Source of the DNA: Roseobacter sp. HKCCD6576-2
Lineage (GTDB): Bacteria; Pseudomonadota; Alphaproteobacteria; Rhodobacterales; Rhodobacteraceae
Direction: 5' to 3'
Assembly: GCF_013179285.1 (NCBI RefSeq)
Contig: NZ_WVNW01000001.1
Coordinates: forward strand, 620,001 to 684,000
Length of the DNA: 64,000 nt
Shown in pieces: positions 17,852-26,654 of this stretch. The notes beneath the pieces were generated by a model. That model had not been told where the DNA came from. It did no database searches and worked only from the letters and a program-made list of their open reading frames with translations. The translations under genes and the position numbers were made by a program. Every line of letters starts with the position of its first letter. Position 1 is the stretch's first letter.

Positions 17852-18493
17852 ATGCGCTGGCCACGGATCATCTTTTTGCTTGTTCTGCTTCTGATCGTCG
17901 GGGCGTTCTTCCACTACACGCTACCGCAACGCGACATCGTGCGAATTACCGGGACCGAGGTTGTCCGGGAGGATTTCACCAATCTCAGCCGCTGGTTCTT
18001 TTCCAATGCCGAGGACGGCGCGTCCGCCACAGGGAGTCGGGATATCCGCTTCATCAACGCCGTATTTCCCGACCGGCTCTCGGATACCGGTGAGGTCGTC
18101 TCCCCAGGGCGGGTCATGGTCTATCGCAATGAGGATACCGGGTTTGGCTGGCCGCCTTACTTCAAGCTCGACACGGCGGATTTGCAGGCTGAGGCCACCA
18201 ACCTGGTGAGTTCCGAAGCGGATCCGCAATGGGTGGCGATCACACATTACGGCTGGCGGATGCATTTCCCGACCGCCTATCCTAACGCCGTAAGCATCCG
18301 TCCTGTGGCGGGGTCGGATGTGACCCTGTTCCCATGGTTGAACATCGTCATCCTTGCGTTCCTGGCATTGATACTCTTTTTTATGTGGCGCATGTGGGAA
18401 CGGTTCGAGGACCGCGTGATCGACCCGCTTGTCGATCGCACAGCCGTTCGGTGGGCGAAACTCCGCGATTGGATGGCAGGACGGCGGCGTTAG
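17852..18493 (+). CDS. DUF1523 family membrane protein
   Basis: A 213-residue protein matching the DUF1523 family. An N-terminal transmembrane helix (IIFLLVLLLIVGAFFHYTL) is followed by a conserved periplasmic part with PQRDIVRITGTEV, RVMVYRNEDTGFGWPPYFK and VAITHYGWRM, and by a second helix near 160-180 (LNIVILAFLALILFFMW). Function unknown. It follows the small membrane protein directly and is convergent with the ALDH16 gene, whose stop is 7 nt away. Confidence 0.85.
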   Translation: MRWPRIIFLLVLLLIVGAFFHYTLPQRDIVRITGTEVVREDFTNLSRWFFSNAEDGASATGSRDIRFINAVFPDRLSDTGEVVSPGRVMVYRNEDTGFGWPPYFKLDTADLQAEATNLVSSEADPQWVAITHYGWRMHFPTAYPNAVSIRPVAGSDVTLFPWLNIVILAFLALILFFMWRMWERFEDRVIDPLVDRTAVRWAKLRDWMAGRRR

Positions 18494-18499
18494 CCGGTC

Positions 18500-20854
18500 C
18501 TATTCGCCATAGGGTACCCAGATCGTTTTCACCTCGGTCGCGGCCTGAAGGAAACGTTTGCCCTCGCCTGCTTTGCTCATCCAATCAATGCCTTGGCCAT
18601 CATGCACCCAAGTCCGTTTCAGGTTCGAGGCTGAGGCGGTTTCGACCACATCCGCGCCAGCATGGGCGGTGAAGGCCCAAATGGCGTCGAGATTCATGTG
18701 ACCGGCCAAGGGTTTGGTCAGTTCAGCCGGGTCGCCCGTGACAATGTTCACGACACCGGCGGGAACATCGGAGGTGTCCAGCACCTGGTAAAGATCGGTT
18801 GCGGCGAGTGGCGCGGCATAGCTGGGCACCAGAACGATCCGGTTGCCCATCGCGATGGCGGGCGCGATGAGCGAGATCGCACCAAGCAGCGGCGCATCAT
18901 CTGGTGCCAGCGCTCCGATCACCCCGACCGGCTCGGTCATTGCCAGCGCCACGCCGCGGATCGGGACCGATTTCGCCGTGCCGTCGAATTTGTCGGCCCA
19001 AGCGGCATAGGTGAAGAGCCGGTCAATCGCGGTTTCGACTTCCGCCTCGGCCTGTTTCGCGGTCACACCGGTCAGATCGCGGATGCGGCTTGCGAACTCA
19101 TCGGCCCGGGCCGAGAGGTTCTCGCCAATATAATACAGGATTTGCGCGCGCAGGTGGCCAGTGGTCTTCGACCAGCCTGCCGCGCCTTGGGCGGCTTCCA
19201 CGGCGTTGCGGATGTCTTTGCGATTGCCCAGGCCCATATGGCCAAGCAGTTTGCCTTTGGCTGACCAGACCGGTTCGGAATAGCCCCCATCGGGGCGGGT
19301 CTGCTTGCCGCCGATATACATCTTCGCGGTCCGGTCGAGACCGGGCGCGTCAGGTGCATCGGGTGCCGGGATCGGTGCTTTCGCTGTCAACGCCTTGGTC
19401 TTCACGATGGGTTTCAGATAGGCCAGAAGCCCTTCCCATCCGCCTTCACGGCCAAATCCGCTTTCCCGCACGCCGCCGAAGGGGGCTGCAGCGTCAAAAA
19501 GGTTGGTGGCATTCACCCAGACCACACCGGCGGCCAGTTTCGGCCCGATATCGAGCGCCAGGTTCAGGTTCTCGGTCCAAAGCGTCGCGGCCAGCCCATA
19601 TCGCGTGTTGTTGGCGATCTGCACCGCCTCCGCTGGCGTGCGGAAGGTGGTCGACACCAAAACCGGGCCAAAAATCTCTTCCTGCATGAGCGGAGCGGCG
19701 GTTGAGAGCCCCGTGATCAAAGTCGGCGGATAGAAACACCCCGTCTCAGGCAAAGGCACGGCGGCGCGATAGGTCTGCCCTTCGGTATTTTCGTCAACCA
19801 GCCTAGTGATCGTGGCGTGCTGCACCGGGTCCACCACCGCGCCGACATCGATGCATTTATCAAGCGGGTCGCCGATGCGGAGCTTGTCCATCCGCGCTTT
19901 CAGCCGCGCGTGGAAATCCTCGGCAATGCCTTCCTGCACCAGGAGCCGCGAGCCAGCGCAGCAGACCTGACCTTGGTTGAACCAGATCGCATCGACCAGC
20001 CCCTCAATCGCGCTGTCGATATCGGCATCGTCAAAGACGATATAGGGCGATTTGCCCCCAAGCTCGAGCGTGAGGGATTTGCCAGATCCGGCCGTGGCCT
20101 GCCGAATGCGGCGGCCAACCTCGGTCGAGCCGGTGAAGGCCACTTTGTTGATGTCGGGATGTGTCGTGATCGCTTCGCCCGTCCGGCCATCGCCGGTGAC
20201 GATGTTCACCACGCCCTTGGGCAAGCCCGCCTCGCGGCAGATATCGGCGAAAAGGAGCGCCGTCAGAGAGGTATACTCGGCCGGCTTTAGGACAACCGTG
20301 TTACCCGCCGCCAGGGCCGGTGCGATTTTCCACGACAACATCAGAAGCGGGAAGTTCCACGGGATCACCTGGCCGCAGACGCCAAGCGGGGCATGGCCGG
20401 GCATTTCATCTTCCAGAAGCTGCGCGAGCCCGGCGTGATAGTAGAAATGCCGCTGCGCCAGCGGGATGTCGATGTCCCGGCTTTCGCGGATCGGTTTGCC
20501 GTTATCCATCGTCTCCAGCACGGCGAAGAGGCGGCTGTGTTTTTGCAAGAGCCGGGCCAGCGCATAGAGATGCCGCGCCCGTTGATGTCTGGTCAGCTTG
20601 GCCCATTTCGGGAAGGCGCGACGTGCGGCGGCCACGGCCATATCCACATCGGCCGCGCTGCCTTGGCTGATCTCGGCCAAGGTCTCGCCGTTGGCCGGAT
20701 TGTTCGAGGCAAAGGTCTCGCCGGGTTCCGTGAAAGCCCCATCGATGAAATGGCCAAAGGCCGGGCCTTTGTCGGCAATCCAGTCACGGGCTTCGGCATC
20801 CCCCTCGGGTGCGGGCCCGTAGTCCATTGAGTCGAAGATCTCGCGGGTGCTCAT
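18500..20854 (-). CDS. Aldehyde dehydrogenase, ALDH16-type with second truncated ALDH domain
   Basis: A 784-residue two-domain aldehyde dehydrogenase. Residues 1-490 form a full enzyme with Asn167 (PWNFP), Glu264 (LELGGKSP) and nucleophile Cys298 (NQGQVCCAG). Residues about 505-784 repeat the N-terminal half of the fold (RTAKMYIGGKQTRPDGGYSEP to VPAGVVNIVTGDPAEL) but stop before any catalytic Cys. That layout and length fit the ALDH16 family, described from humans and from marine bacteria. It lies downstream of deoC, so oxidation of acetaldehyde released by deoxyribose-phosphate aldolase is a reasonable role. GGAG lies 9 nt before the ATG. Confidence 0.9.
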   Translation of the reverse strand: MSTREIFDSMDYGPAPEGDAEARDWIADKGPAFGHFIDGAFTEPGETFASNNPANGETLAEISQGSAADVDMAVAAARRAFPKWAKLTRHQRARHLYALARLLQKHSRLFAVLETMDNGKPIRESRDIDIPLAQRHFYYHAGLAQLLEDEMPGHAPLGVCGQVIPWNFPLLMLSWKIAPALAAGNTVVLKPAEYTSLTALLFADICREAGLPKGVVNIVTGDGRTGEAITTHPDINKVAFTGSTEVGRRIRQATAGSGKSLTLELGGKSPYIVFDDADIDSAIEGLVDAIWFNQGQVCCAGSRLLVQEGIAEDFHARLKARMDKLRIGDPLDKCIDVGAVVDPVQHATITRLVDENTEGQTYRAAVPLPETGCFYPPTLITGLSTAAPLMQEEIFGPVLVSTTFRTPAEAVQIANNTRYGLAATLWTENLNLALDIGPKLAAGVVWVNATNLFDAAAPFGGVRESGFGREGGWEGLLAYLKPIVKTKALTAKAPIPAPDAPDAPGLDRTAKMYIGGKQTRPDGGYSEPVWSAKGKLLGHMGLGNRKDIRNAVEAAQGAAGWSKTTGHLRAQILYYIGENLSARADEFASRIRDLTGVTAKQAEAEVETAIDRLFTYAAWADKFDGTAKSVPIRGVALAMTEPVGVIGALAPDDAPLLGAISLIAPAIAMGNRIVLVPSYAAPLAATDLYQVLDTSDVPAGVVNIVTGDPAELTKPLAGHMNLDAIWAFTAHAGADVVETASASNLKRTWVHDGQGIDWMSKAGEGKRFLQAATEVKTIWVPYGE

Positions 20855-20876
20855 GTCGATTTACTCCAACTAAACG

Positions 20877-21215
20877 TCAGTTGCATGGGTAGGCGTCGCT
20901 CAAGACGATGATGGCTACATCCATCCCAGCCTCTTCGCCAAGGGTTGGTTCCAATGCGATTAAGCGGCTTGCCAACACATCGAATGTCTCGACTAATTCC
21001 AACCGGGTCGTCCCCGATGGCACACAAATAAGGCCCAAGCCAACTGCCTGATCATGAGCAGCTTGCATAAACCCGTTACAGAAGTTTACCCAATCGATAT
21101 CCACTCTGGTGCAGGCATCCAGCAAGGTGCGAGCGTTCATGACCGTGTCACTCAGTGTTAGATTAGGCGTCCAATAAGAGATCACGCAAATAGTTGCTGC
21201 AATGAACACTCTCAT
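20877..21215 (-). CDS. Rap1a/Tai-like small exported protein
   Basis: A 112-residue protein with a hydrophobic N-terminus (MRVFIAATICVISYW). The mature part has the cysteine and motif order of the Rap1a/Tai family: LLDACTR, FCNGFMQAAHDQAV, ICVPSGTT, then a C-terminal YPCN. Founding members are immunity proteins against type VI amidase effectors, but many relatives stand alone with unknown role. It sits between deoC and the ALDH16 gene on the same strand, with visibly lower GC than both. GGAAG precedes the ATG at 21215. No effector gene is nearby. Confidence 0.6.
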   Translation of the reverse strand: MRVFIAATICVISYWTPNLTLSDTVMNARTLLDACTRVDIDWVNFCNGFMQAAHDQAVGLGLICVPSGTTRLELVETFDVLASRLIALEPTLGEEAGMDVAIIVLSDAYPCN

Positions 21216-21252
21216 CTGAGCGCTTCCGGGATATGTGTGGAGTGCAAAGACA

Positions 21253-22275
21253 TCACCCAATCGCATGCCGATATGCGGCGGAGTAATCCCCCGTCACGTG
21301 GTGTTCCAATTGCCGCTCGATATCGCCAAGCAGCGATGATGCGCCGAAACGGAAGAGGTCGGGCTGAAGCCAGCGATCACCCAGCTCTTCCTTCATCAAG
21401 CTGAGATAGACCAGCGCGTCTTTGGCTTTGGAAATCCCGCCAGCCGGTTTGTAGCCGACCTTCATGCCGGTCGCGGCCTCATAGGCGCGGATCGCGCGGA
21501 TCATGGTCAGCGATACTGGCAGCGTGGCATTGACGCTTTCTTTGCCGGTGGAGGTTTTGATGAAATCGGCCCCTGCCATCATGCAGACCAGCGAGGCCCG
21601 GGCGACATTGCGGAGCGTGCCGAGTTCCCCCGTGGCTAGGATCGCCTTCACATGGGCCTCGCCGCAAGCCGCGCGGAAGGTTTTCATTTCATCATAAAGC
21701 GCCTGCCAATCGCCGGTCAGCACATGGCGGCGCGAGATCACGATATCGATTTCCGCAGCGCCAGCTTTGACGCTCTCTTCAATCTCGGCCACGCGGAGGT
21801 GAAATGGCGACAACCCGGCGGGAAACCCGGTCGAAACGGCCGCAACGGGAATGCCGCTGCCGTCCAGCGCCTCGACCGCGGTTTCGATCATATCGTGATA
21901 GACGCAAACCGCGCCGGTGGTGATCGGCGGCAGGCCAAGCGCCTCAAGCAGGTCGGCGCGGACGGGCTGCCGGGCCTTGGCGCAAAGACGTTTCACCCGC
22001 CCGGCCGTATCATCGCCCGAGAGAGTGGTGAGGTCGATCAACGTGATGGCTTTGGCCAGCCAAGCCGCCTGATAGGCCTTTTTCACGGTGCGGCGGCCTG
22101 GCAAGCTCGATGCCCGGCGTTCAATGGCCGATGTGTTGGCCTGCACCCGTGCGACCCAATCTAGGTCAAGCGCCATGCCGTCATTGCGCGGTTCATGCAC
22201 CTGCGGCAGCTGTGTCTCGGAAAGCGATGTTGCGGTTGGGTCTGGAGCGTGGGTCACGGAGGAACAGCCAATCAA
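21253..22275 (-). CDS. deoC: Deoxyribose-phosphate aldolase
   Basis: Cleaves 2-deoxyribose 5-phosphate to glyceraldehyde 3-phosphate and acetaldehyde. The 340-residue reading matches the longer class of DeoC. ADFIKTSTGKESVNATLP contains the Schiff-base lysine, KVGYKPAGGISKAKDAL the second active-site lysine, and EIDIVISRRHVLTGDW the conserved strand. The first 30 or so residues are not conserved and no ribosome-binding site fits the TTG at 22275, so the true start is probably nearer 22230-22180. With the ALDH16 gene downstream, and deoD elsewhere in the window, it makes a deoxyribonucleoside catabolic route. Confidence 0.92.
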   Translation of the reverse strand: MIGCSSVTHAPDPTATSLSETQLPQVHEPRNDGMALDLDWVARVQANTSAIERRASSLPGRRTVKKAYQAAWLAKAITLIDLTTLSGDDTAGRVKRLCAKARQPVRADLLEALGLPPITTGAVCVYHDMIETAVEALDGSGIPVAAVSTGFPAGLSPFHLRVAEIEESVKAGAAEIDIVISRRHVLTGDWQALYDEMKTFRAACGEAHVKAILATGELGTLRNVARASLVCMMAGADFIKTSTGKESVNATLPVSLTMIRAIRAYEAATGMKVGYKPAGGISKAKDALVYLSLMKEELGDRWLQPDLFRFGASSLLGDIERQLEHHVTGDYSAAYRHAIG

Positions 22276-22324
22276 AATGGGACAAGCCGGTTTAGCGTCT
22301 CATGTCCGCCCTGCCAAGGCAAGC

Positions 22325-22340
22325 TTGACCATTTGGTCAA
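22325..22340. promoter_or_regulatory. Inverted repeat upstream of deoC, candidate operator
   Basis: TTGACC-ATTT-GGTCAA has perfect 6-nt arms and lies about 50 bp before the proposed deoC start, after the stop of the gene behind it. An overlapping symmetry, ATTTG-GT-CAAAT, is of the GntR-operator type. The regulator is unknown. Confidence 0.45.
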
Positions 22341-22349
22341 ATTTTGAGT

Positions 22350-22799
22350 TTAGAGGCGCGACAGAACCAATCCGACGCCGACGAACCCCACCGCCGCGAT
22401 CCGGGTCCAACTGATCTCCCGTACTGTCATGCCAAACGCCCCGAGTGCATCCAGCGCCAGGGCGGCGGTGAGCTGGCCGAAGATCAGCGCGGCCACCAAG
22501 GTCACCACCCCCAGGGTCGAGACGGACCAGATCGACGCCCAGACATAGATGGCCCCAAGCGCCCCACCGGTCCATGCCCACCAAGGCACGTCACCCATGC
22601 CTGCGACCGCGTTTGGCACCGCGCCACGCATCACCGCCACGACGCTGAGCGCTACGAACCCAACGCCGAACGAGATCGCCGCCGCGACGACTGGGTCGGC
22701 GACATGTGTGGCCAAGCGGCTGTTGATCGGGGCCTGCACGGCAATTGCCGCCCCTCCGATGGCAACGGCGATGAGGGCGAGCCAGATGGCAGGTGTCAT
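22350..22799 (-). CDS. DMT family (DUF606/YdcZ-type) membrane transporter subunit
   Basis: A 149-residue integral membrane protein with about five helices, beginning MTPAIWLALIAVAIGGAAIAVQ and containing PINSRLATHV, WWAWTGGALGAIYV and LVAALIFGQLTAAL. These are signatures of the short DMT/DUF606 (YdcZ) family, half-length relatives of EamA exporters. The substrate is unknown. It lies upstream of deoC on the same strand, but the operator-like palindrome between them suggests separate control. Confidence 0.85.
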   Translation of the reverse strand: MTPAIWLALIAVAIGGAAIAVQAPINSRLATHVADPVVAAAISFGVGFVALSVVAVMRGAVPNAVAGMGDVPWWAWTGGALGAIYVWASIWSVSTLGVVTLVAALIFGQLTAALALDALGAFGMTVREISWTRIAAVGFVGVGLVLSRL

Positions 22800-22921
22800 G
22801 ATCTGTCCTTTCCGCGGGTCGGCGCACCCTGGCGCGCGGACCGGACCTCCGCAAGGGGGCGTGACAGCCCCGGGTGCGCGGGGTAACAGGAGGCGCTGCC
22901 AGAGATAAGGATCTTCCGCCC

Positions 22922-23602
22922 ATGCCTTTCGACCGTTCGATTAAAATCGCGCCCTCCATTCTCAGCGCGGATTTCGCCAATCTTGGTGCCGAAATCCGGG
23001 CGGTTGAGGCCGAAGGAGCGGATTGGATTCATGTCGATCCGATGGATGGGCATTTCGTGCCCAACCTGACAATCGGACCGAATGTGGTGGCGGCGATCCG
23101 TCCTCATGTGACGACCTTCATGGATGTGCATCTGATGATCGCCCCGGCAGACCCGTATATTGCGGCCTTTGCCAAGGCGGGGTCGGATATGATCACCGTT
23201 CATGCCGAAGCTGGCCCCCATTTGCATCGCACGCTTCAGACGATCCGCGATCATGGCGCGAAGGCCGGCGTGGCGCTGAACATGACGACGCCGCTTAGCC
23301 ATATTGAGCATATCCTTGATGCCATTGACCTGATCCTGGTGATGACAATCAATCCGGGCTTCGGCGGGCAGAAGTTCACCCATTCGATGGTGGAAAAAGT
23401 GGCTCAAACCCGCGCTCTGGTGGGCGATCGCCCGATCCATATCGAGGTGGATGGCGGCATTGATCCGACCACGGCCCCGCTCGTCGCGAAGGCCGGGGCA
23501 GATGTGCTTGTTGCGGGCTCCGCCGTATTTAAAGGCGGTTCAGTCGATACGCCGCATGTGTATGGAGACAATATCCGGGCGATCCGCGCCGCAGCCAGTT
23601 AG
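22922..23602 (+). CDS. rpe: Ribulose-phosphate 3-epimerase
   Basis: Interconverts ribulose 5-phosphate and xylulose 5-phosphate in the pentose phosphate pathway. The 226-residue TIM barrel begins [21 protein letters not shown]. Metal ligands and catalytic residues are in [25 protein letters not shown] and IEVDGGI; the loop [12 protein letters not shown] is diagnostic. The ATG at 22922 is chosen because family members begin there. The stop codon overlaps the stop of the convergent flavoprotein gene. Confidence 0.97.
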   Translation: MPFDRSIKIAPSILSADFANLGAEIRAVEAEGADWIHVDPMDGHFVPNLTIGPNVVAAIRPHVTTFMDVHLMIAPADPYIAAFAKAGSDMITVHAEAGPHLHRTLQTIRDHGAKAGVALNMTTPLSHIEHILDAIDLILVMTINPGFGGQKFTHSMVEKVAQTRALVGDRPIHIEVDGGIDPTTAPLVAKAGADVLVAGSAVFKGGSVDTPHVYGDNIRAIRAAAS

Positions 23603-25065
23603 GCCGCCGGAAGGGGTCCGCAGGCAATGCCATGCTCTTCCCGGACCCGGTCGAGGGCGCGGCGGGTGTGATCAAGGTAGCGGCGGCGATTGAGTTTTAC
23701 GTCGATCAGAGCCGCCAGCCTTCGATGCAGCGGGAACCATCGGTCTAGGTCCAAGCCGCAACGGTCGAGCACCCGGAATGGCAGGGCGTCCATGATGATG
23801 ATCGTGTTTAAGAATGTGTGCGTCACGCCGACGATATGCATTAATTTGCGATCGATCTGACGGAGCGCGTCAAAATCGATCTCATAGAGGCCCGCGTCGC
23901 GGAGTTTGTCCGTCAGGAACAGATGCGGCAAGAAATACCCCGCCACACTGCTGAGGAAATACGCCGCAGAGCGTGAGGTGATGGTCAGGATCGCTCCGCC
24001 TGGCGACAGGTATGGCGTGTAAGGGCGCTCTTGGCGCAGCAGATGCCCGGTGCAATTGACGAAGACGGAACCGGCGGGCACCGCGTGACGCGCGCCGGAG
24101 CGCAAGATCATCTCCGGCCCCGTGTCGGTGTCGCGCACATCGGTCAAGTAATCGCCGATGAACCCGTCCACCCCATTGGCGATCGTCTGGCTTTCGGCCT
24201 CTGACAGAATGCCGAAGAGGAATTGTTCCCCCGTTCCGCTTGGGCTGATCGTATAGGTGTCGCGGTAATGCGCGAAAACCGCGTCATGATTTGTGCCGTC
24301 AAATCGCATGGCCAGTTCGCGAAAGGTGGGCACGACCAGCTTGCCGCGCCAATAGCGTGCCATCCCCGTTGGCAAGGTGAAATCGCGATTGGCAAAGATC
24401 GTGCCTTCGCCAGTGAGCATCGTCACGGAACGGCTGGGCGCGTTTTTAACCAGCGCATGGGCCGTATCCATGCCGGTCTTGCCACCACCGATGACATAAA
24501 CTGGGGCCGTGCCGGCAATGTCGAGGGCATGAGGCGTCGTAGAGGTCACTTGGTCTGAGGATAGGGCAAGCGGCTTGATCTTCGGAATGTCGAGACCACG
24601 GGCATCAATCAGACGTTTGGCGCGGACGGTTTGTTGGCTGCCGCCGTCAACGGCGCGCAGTTGAACTTGGGCAAAACTCTCGCCCTCCTCGACACCCTCG
24701 CAAATCCCATTACAGGTTTGGCCGTAAGCCTCGGTTAAATGAAGCTTGCTGCGCATCTGATCGAGACAGGCCGAGAGATGGGCGGCAACTTCTGCGCCGG
24801 TTGCTAGGTAATGCGCTGGCTTCGTCCAATTCCAGGGGATGTCGCCGACGGTGAACATCGGATGCGGTTGGTGGAGATGCGCATACGGGTAGGTCTTGGT
24901 CCACATCCCGCCGCAGCGGTCATTCCGATCCACCAAAAGAACCCGGGCCGTTGACGGCAGATGTTCACACGCCACAAAAAGCGCATTCAGTCCGGCAATC
25001 CCCGCGCCAATGATACAAAGATCCCAGGGGGTGGTCCCAAATTCGGGGGAGTCAGTATCGGGCAT
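23599..25065 (-). CDS. FAD-dependent oxidoreductase, flavin-monooxygenase-like
   Basis: A 488-residue flavoprotein. The FAD motif GAGIAGLNA lies near residue 19, then [17 protein letters not shown], and a second Rossmann motif [16 protein letters not shown] for NAD(P) near 210. This two-dinucleotide layout is like flavin-containing or Baeyer-Villiger monooxygenases, but the usual fingerprint between them is not obvious, so the activity is open. GGAG lies 6 nt before the ATG at 25065. It follows ccr on the same strand after a strong terminator, so it is probably transcribed on its own. Confidence 0.75.
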   Translation of the reverse strand: MPDTDSPEFGTTPWDLCIIGAGIAGLNALFVACEHLPSTARVLLVDRNDRCGGMWTKTYPYAHLHQPHPMFTVGDIPWNWTKPAHYLATGAEVAAHLSACLDQMRSKLHLTEAYGQTCNGICEGVEEGESFAQVQLRAVDGGSQQTVRAKRLIDARGLDIPKIKPLALSSDQVTSTTPHALDIAGTAPVYVIGGGKTGMDTAHALVKNAPSRSVTMLTGEGTIFANRDFTLPTGMARYWRGKLVVPTFRELAMRFDGTNHDAVFAHYRDTYTISPSGTGEQFLFGILSEAESQTIANGVDGFIGDYLTDVRDTDTGPEMILRSGARHAVPAGSVFVNCTGHLLRQERPYTPYLSPGGAILTITSRSAAYFLSSVAGYFLPHLFLTDKLRDAGLYEIDFDALRQIDRKLMHIVGVTHTFLNTIIIMDALPFRVLDRCGLDLDRWFPLHRRLAALIDVKLNRRRYLDHTRRALDRVREEHGIACGPLPAA

Positions 25066-25147
25066 CGCGGTCTCCAGACGTTTGCGCCGCACGACCCTAG
25101 CAGGCTTGGCCCTGCTGCCAAGTCATTGATGACCCGCAACAAAGTAA

Positions 25148-25175
25148 ACGCGCGGTCGGGGATCCGACCGCGCGT
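25148..25175 (-). terminator. Terminator of ccr
   Basis: Two perfect 12-nt arms (ACGCGCGGTCGG and CCGACCGCGCGT) flank a GGAT loop. On the minus strand the stem is followed by a T-rich stretch (TTACTTTG). It lies 25 nt after the ccr stop and separates it from the flavoprotein gene. Confidence 0.75.
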
Positions 25176-25200
25176 TGATAGAGTGTACGTTTGTTGTTTG

Positions 25201-26496
25201 TCAGATGGCGGAGGGCCCGGCCTCAAGCACATCTTCCAAGGTTCTTAGGCCCGTGCGGGGTGCCTGAACCAAGACGGACATGTTCCCCGGCTTATGCTCA
25301 TTACGCAGCATTTTCATATGCGCCTCGGGCAGTTCCGCCCAGGGGAAAACCTCAGACATGCAGGGGTCAAGCCGTCGCTCTAGCATCAAGTTATTTGCGG
25401 CAGAGGCCTGTTTCAGATGCGCGAAATGCGAGCCCTGCAGGCGCTTCTGGTGCATCCACATGTAACGCACGTCAAAGGTGCAGTTGAACCCGGTGGTCCC
25501 GGCGCAGATCACGACCATACCGCCCTTTTTGCAGACCAGTGTAGAGACCGGGAAGGTCGCCTCGCCCGGATGCTCGAAGACCATATCGACATTCACACCC
25601 TTGCCGGTGATGTCCCAGATCGCCTTGCCGAACTTCCGCGCCTCCGCGAACCATTCCTTATATTCCGGCGTGTTCACCGTTGGCAGTTGACCCCAGCATT
25701 TGAAATCCTTGCGGTTGATGACGCCCTTGGCGCCGAGGCCCAGCACAAAATCACGCTTATCTTCATCGGAGATCACTGCAATCGCATTGGCGCCCGCCGT
25801 GTTGATCAACTGGATCGCATAAGAGCCCAAACCACCTGATGCGCCCCAGACCAGCACGTTTTGACCTGGCTTCAGGTCATGCGGCTCATGACCAAACAGC
25901 ATCCGGTAAGCAGTGGCCAGCGTCAGGGTGTAGCAGGCGGATTCTTCCCAAGTCAGATGCTTGGGGCGCGGCATCAATTGCTGCGCCTGCACCCGAGTGA
26001 ACTGGCTGAACGACCCATCCGGCGTCTCATAACCCCAGATCCGCTGGCTTGGCGAATACATCGGATCGCCACCGTTGCATTCCTCGTCATCGCCATCGTC
26101 TTGGTTGCAATGGACCACAACCTCGTCGCCGACTTTCCAGCGTTTGACTTTGTCGCCCACGGCCCAAACGATGCCCGCCGCATCGGAACCGGCGATGTGA
26201 TAGGGCTGCTCATGGCCGTCAAACGGGCTGATCGGTTGGCCAAGCGCGGCCCAAACGCCGTTATAGTTCACACCGGCGGCCATCACGAGAACCAGCACTT
26301 CGTGGCTGTCGAGCGCGGGCGTGTCCACCACTTCGACTTGCATCGCGGTGTCAGGATCGCCGTGGCGCTCACGACGGATCGCCCAGGCATACATCTGCGC
26401 CGGGACATGGCCCATAGGGGGCATTTCGCCCATCTCATAGAGGTCCTTTTTCGGCGCGTCGTAAACGGCGGGTGCGGGACTGATATCCAAAGCCAT
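25201..26496 (-). CDS. ccrA: Crotonyl-CoA carboxylase/reductase
   Basis: Key enzyme of the ethylmalonyl-CoA pathway: reductive carboxylation of crotonyl-CoA with NADPH to ethylmalonyl-CoA. The 431-residue medium-chain dehydrogenase/reductase has the Ccr features YAWAIRRERHGDP, NYNGVWAALGQPISPF, GSDAAGIVWAVGDKV, WGYETPDGSFSQFTRVQ, NVLVWGASGGLGSYAIQL (cofactor motif) and FEHPGEATFPVSTLVCKKGG. AGGAGG lies 4 nt before the ATG at 26496; upstream codons are not conserved. ecm lies 1.7 kb away on the other strand, and mcl2 and mch are in the same window. A shared motif precedes ccr, ecm and mcl2. Confidence 0.96.
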   Translation of the reverse strand: MALDISPAPAVYDAPKKDLYEMGEMPPMGHVPAQMYAWAIRRERHGDPDTAMQVEVVDTPALDSHEVLVLVMAAGVNYNGVWAALGQPISPFDGHEQPYHIAGSDAAGIVWAVGDKVKRWKVGDEVVVHCNQDDGDDEECNGGDPMYSPSQRIWGYETPDGSFSQFTRVQAQQLMPRPKHLTWEESACYTLTLATAYRMLFGHEPHDLKPGQNVLVWGASGGLGSYAIQLINTAGANAIAVISDEDKRDFVLGLGAKGVINRKDFKCWGQLPTVNTPEYKEWFAEARKFGKAIWDITGKGVNVDMVFEHPGEATFPVSTLVCKKGGMVVICAGTTGFNCTFDVRYMWMHQKRLQGSHFAHLKQASAANNLMLERRLDPCMSEVFPWAELPEAHMKMLRNEHKPGNMSVLVQAPRTGLRTLEDVLEAGPSAI

Positions 26497-26607
26497 TGGG
26501 CCTCCTACTGCCTCATCTAGAATTGCTGCGGCGCGGAACGATTCCGTGCTGGTGCAGCGAGACATAAAGATGGTCACGCAACAATGCAAACATGAAATCG
26601 ATGTTTT

Positions 26608-26625
26608 GAGAAATAATATGTCGCA
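26608..26625 (-). promoter_or_regulatory. Motif shared by ethylmalonyl-CoA pathway genes (ccr copy)
   Basis: On the minus strand TGCGACATATTATTTCTC, 111 nt before the ccr start. It shares CGACATATTATT with the region before ecm and 15 of 18 positions with the region before mcl2. See findings. Confidence 0.5.
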
Positions 26626-26654
26626 AGGGTCGAGATTATCAACCTGAGGTTGCT

